Positions 15,201 through 15,938 of a stretch of DNA of 15,938 bases are shown one piece after another; the first letter of the stretch is position 1; each line of letters opens with the position of its first letter. The notes under the pieces were generated by a model. The model was not told the origin of the DNA. It did no database searches and was given only the letters and a program-made list of their open reading frames with translations. The position numbers and the translations under genes were made by a program. The stretch spans positions 1 through 15,938 of the forward strand of contig JAWWCA010000065.1 in the NCBI GenBank assembly GCA_033720695.1, given 5' to 3'. Source of the stretch: DATGQT01 sp033720695. GTDB taxonomy: Bacteria; Bacteroidota; Rhodothermia; Rhodothermales; Rubricoccaceae.

Positions 15201-15324
15201 CGTCGAAGGCGCTCGTCCCGGCGTTGTAGCCGAGCCACGGCACGCCGTCGAAGGGCAGGGCCGGCTGGGAGATCGCGGCCGGGGTGCCGAGCAGCACCGC
15301 AGCGAGGAGAACGGGGAGGCGCAT
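12265..15324 (-). CDS. secreted FG-GAP/VCBS calcium-loop propeller protein (14 repeats) with Ig-like module and T9SS tail
   Basis: 1019 aa. The ATG at 15324 gives a signal peptide (MRLPVLLAAVLLG..AAISQ, residues 1-20). A VPWLGYNAG segment follows, as in the 6422-9391 protein. Residues ~45-795 hold 14 calcium-binding loops of the form D(F/L/V/Y)(D/N)xDGxxD(L/I/V), spaced 40-70 residues apart, each followed by a blade ending in (L)NxGDGTFxxP. Two seven-bladed FG-GAP/VCBS propellers are the simplest reading. Residues ~795-925 are the Ig-like module (FAFTITLTN, REPVLGP, YTYTVNVG), close in DNA to the copy in the 9424-11964 gene. The tail (~936-1019) has PVYPNPF, YDVLGREVAVLEEG and LAPGTYLVRLG and is of the GRE subtype, unlike its propeller paralogue. 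The start lies 42 bp after the stop of the gene to the right, suggesting co-transcription. Ligand unknown; calcium binding is inferred from the loops. Confidence 0.94.
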   Translation of the reverse strand: MRLPVLLAAVLLGTPAAISQPALPFDGVPWLGYNAGTSAFDANPNPTERDPYAIAAADFDGDGDQDAVVANYDYPSPGGTDGSSGFALLFNRGDGTYAEPVHYTVSTKGHFDIEVADFDEDGDLDLAMPHSGRLGSEIGSSVVLYLNDGGGAFTPGGEFDVQTMPLDIDVGDFNGDGHLDIVAGSSDFSVERIAVLLGDGAGGFAPQIPIDMGDTLPTHVVAGDFNGDGYDDIAAEVLYNLLIVMSDGAGGFLPPVMLTDPGFQDPHVVRISPVDYDEDGVLDLLVAIDENAPPGIRNDLAFYRGNGDGTFAAPVLQDVGRHFLTPEALVPGDLDGDGHLDLAVCEFYGVTGDGIITLFGDGTGHFSDGRLVPAGQTSADLALADVDGDGDLDVLAADRMSLAVTVHRNPGDGLLPELTDRFSSGVSIAIHQVAGDVDGDGDLDLFASGGSFGTPGAVVKNNGDGTFGTPTTITHSTQYGRGTSTGKLRDLDGDGDLDILYNDAPTDFFTGYDFWTALNDGTGTFAAPVEWDLNTAGNGDIDAFDLDNDGDLDVANLEELGAGTSGHRLWISLNNGDATFQPPYTYQLVFGPHAIAGDDLNRDGNVDLVVAHEGFVGNGTVVSVLLGNGDGTLQAPVTYTVGRGPDWIVIEDLDADGHLDITTANSGFENSGRESLTVLFGTGTGTFTGRTDYYVPYAPDLHGTTGFEAGDVDGDGDLDLMVTTVANGIAMYYNDGAGGFTFPHRLGVYWSPRSPLFEDFDGDGVPDLLMLIDDLDLATEGNALVLLPGLSGQVAPVAVAAEPVGGPITIPAGGGTFAFTITLTNTTAEPQGVEAWSAVSGPADREPVLGPRAVTLPPGATVVRTLTQQVPGAAPAGAYTYTVNVGTFGSAVTASDSFLFTKEGGATRGAAYEGEWSATGWDEAAARAALLEGEATLDPVYPNPFTRAATVGYTLPGPGPIRLVVYDVLGREVAVLEEGMQEAGAHASVLDASGLAPGTYLVRLGTPHGVLVQTVTLVP
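12763..12793 (-). repeat. Ig-like module DNA repeat core, copy in the 12265-15324 gene
   Basis: These 31 bp are identical to 9916-9946 and 15871-15901. Similarity to the 9424-11964 copy continues leftward and rightward well beyond the core, with scattered differences, through the region encoding the TNTTAEPQ and GGPITIPA segments. Confidence 0.8.
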
Positions 15325-15366
15325 GGCGCGGTCGAAGTGAGGGCTAGGCGAAGGGCCGAGCGAGGT

Positions 15367-15938
15367 TTAATGGGCGACGGTGAGCCGGCGAGTGGCGGCG
15401 AACGTCTCGCCCGTCACGCGAACGATGTAGACGCCGGCCGGGAGGGTGCGGTCGTCGAGCGCGAGCGCGTGTGCGCCCGGCTCCAGCGTCTCGGCATGGA
15501 GGATCGCCACGCGCCGGCCCAGCGCGTTGTACACTGCCGCCGTCACCGCCTGGGTCTCCGCGAGCTCCAGCACGAGCCGTGCCGTGCCCCGCGACGGGTT
15601 CGGGGAGACGGCCGAGAGCGCGAACCCGCCCGGCAGCGATGCATCCACCTGCGCGGCCGGCGCCTCGTCCCACCCCGTCGCCGTCCATTCGGCCTCCGAG
15701 GCTGCGCCACGCACAGCGCCGCTGGCCTTCGTGAATACGAAGCTGTCGCTCGCCGTCGTCGCGCCCCCGAAGGCGCCCACGTTGACCGTGTAGGTGTAGG
15801 TGCCGGCGGGGGCCGCGGCCGGGACCGCCTGCGTGAGCGTCCGCGTGAGCGACTGCCCCGGCGCGAGCGCGACGGCGCGGGGGCCGAGGACGGGCTCGCG
15901 GCCGGCGGGGCCGGAGACGGCGCTCCACGCCTCGACGC
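15367..15938 (-). CDS. 3' end of a secreted protein with Ig-like module and T9SS tail (5' part outside window)
   Basis: The frame is open from the TAA stop (15367-15369) to the right edge, giving 190 residues. The N-terminal ~105 are the rest of the cluster's Ig-like module (VEAWSAVSGP, REPVLGP, TYTYTVNVG, SDSFVFTK, TATGWDE). The last ~85 are the sorting tail (SAVSPNPS, YNALGRRVAILHAE, LPAGVYIVRVTGE, RRLTVAH). By analogy with its neighbours the missing part should contain a signal peptide and a beta-propeller, but its type cannot be told from this window. It is the first gene of the pair with 12265-15324. Confidence 0.9.
   Translation of the reverse strand, partial: VEAWSAVSGPAGREPVLGPRAVALAPGQSLTRTLTQAVPAAAPAGTYTYTVNVGAFGGATTASDSFVFTKASGAVRGAASEAEWTATGWDEAPAAQVDASLPGGFALSAVSPNPSRGTARLVLELAETQAVTAAVYNALGRRVAILHAETLEPGAHALALDDRTLPAGVYIVRVTGETFAATRRLTVAH
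15821..15938 (-). repeat. Ig-like module DNA repeat, copy in the partial gene at the right edge
   Basis: About 96% identical to 9866-9983 (113 of 118 positions by hand). The repeat reaches the window edge and probably continues. Confidence 0.85.

Overview
The window is very GC-rich. It is dominated by large secreted proteins that end in a Por/type IX secretion system (T9SS) type A sorting domain, recognised by a PNP(F/S/T) motif, a (D/N)xLGR(R/E)VA motif and an (L)(P/A)xGxYxxR motif near the C-terminus. Together with the high GC, the lack of Shine-Dalgarno sequences before the chosen starts, and a TAnnTTTG-type promoter element, this suggests a marine or halophilic member of the Rhodothermota (Rubricoccaceae/Rhodothermaceae-like). 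That placement is inference from style, not from a marker gene.

Layout: (1) 2-688 (+) is the 3' part of a secreted protein resembling the C-terminal part of AGE-family epimerases, with its own sorting tail. (2) 763-853 (+) is a complete tRNA-Ser(GCT), followed by a strong hairpin at 876-910. (3) From 927 to the right edge everything lies on the minus strand: five complete genes (927-4088, 4389-6356, 6422-9391, 9424-11964, 12265-15324) and the 3' end of a sixth (15367-15938). Each complete gene encodes a signal peptide, one or two beta-propellers, a shared Ig-like module and a sorting tail. The propellers come from four repeat families: SBBP/PQQ-like WxxxxD..G repeats, integrin-type FG-GAP blades, calcium-loop (DxDGDxD) FG-GAP/VCBS blades, and WD40.

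Probable transcription units, right to left: [15367 gene - 12265 gene] with a 42-bp gap; [9424 - 6422 - 4389 genes] with a stop/start junction of a few bases and a 65-bp gap; and [927 gene] alone. Two roughly 300-bp intergenic regions separate the units. They share an 81-bp homologous block upstream of the first gene of each unit, and in one of them it contains a perfect TATGTTTG element. The last two units therefore appear to carry related promoters.

The genes look like a locally amplified and shuffled family of surface or extracellular propeller proteins. The Ig-like module and the tail recombine independently of the propeller, and some copies of the Ig-like module are still about 96% identical in DNA. 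No enzymatic motifs were found in the minus-strand proteins, so their ligands are unknown. No transposase, integrase, CRISPR array or rRNA was seen.
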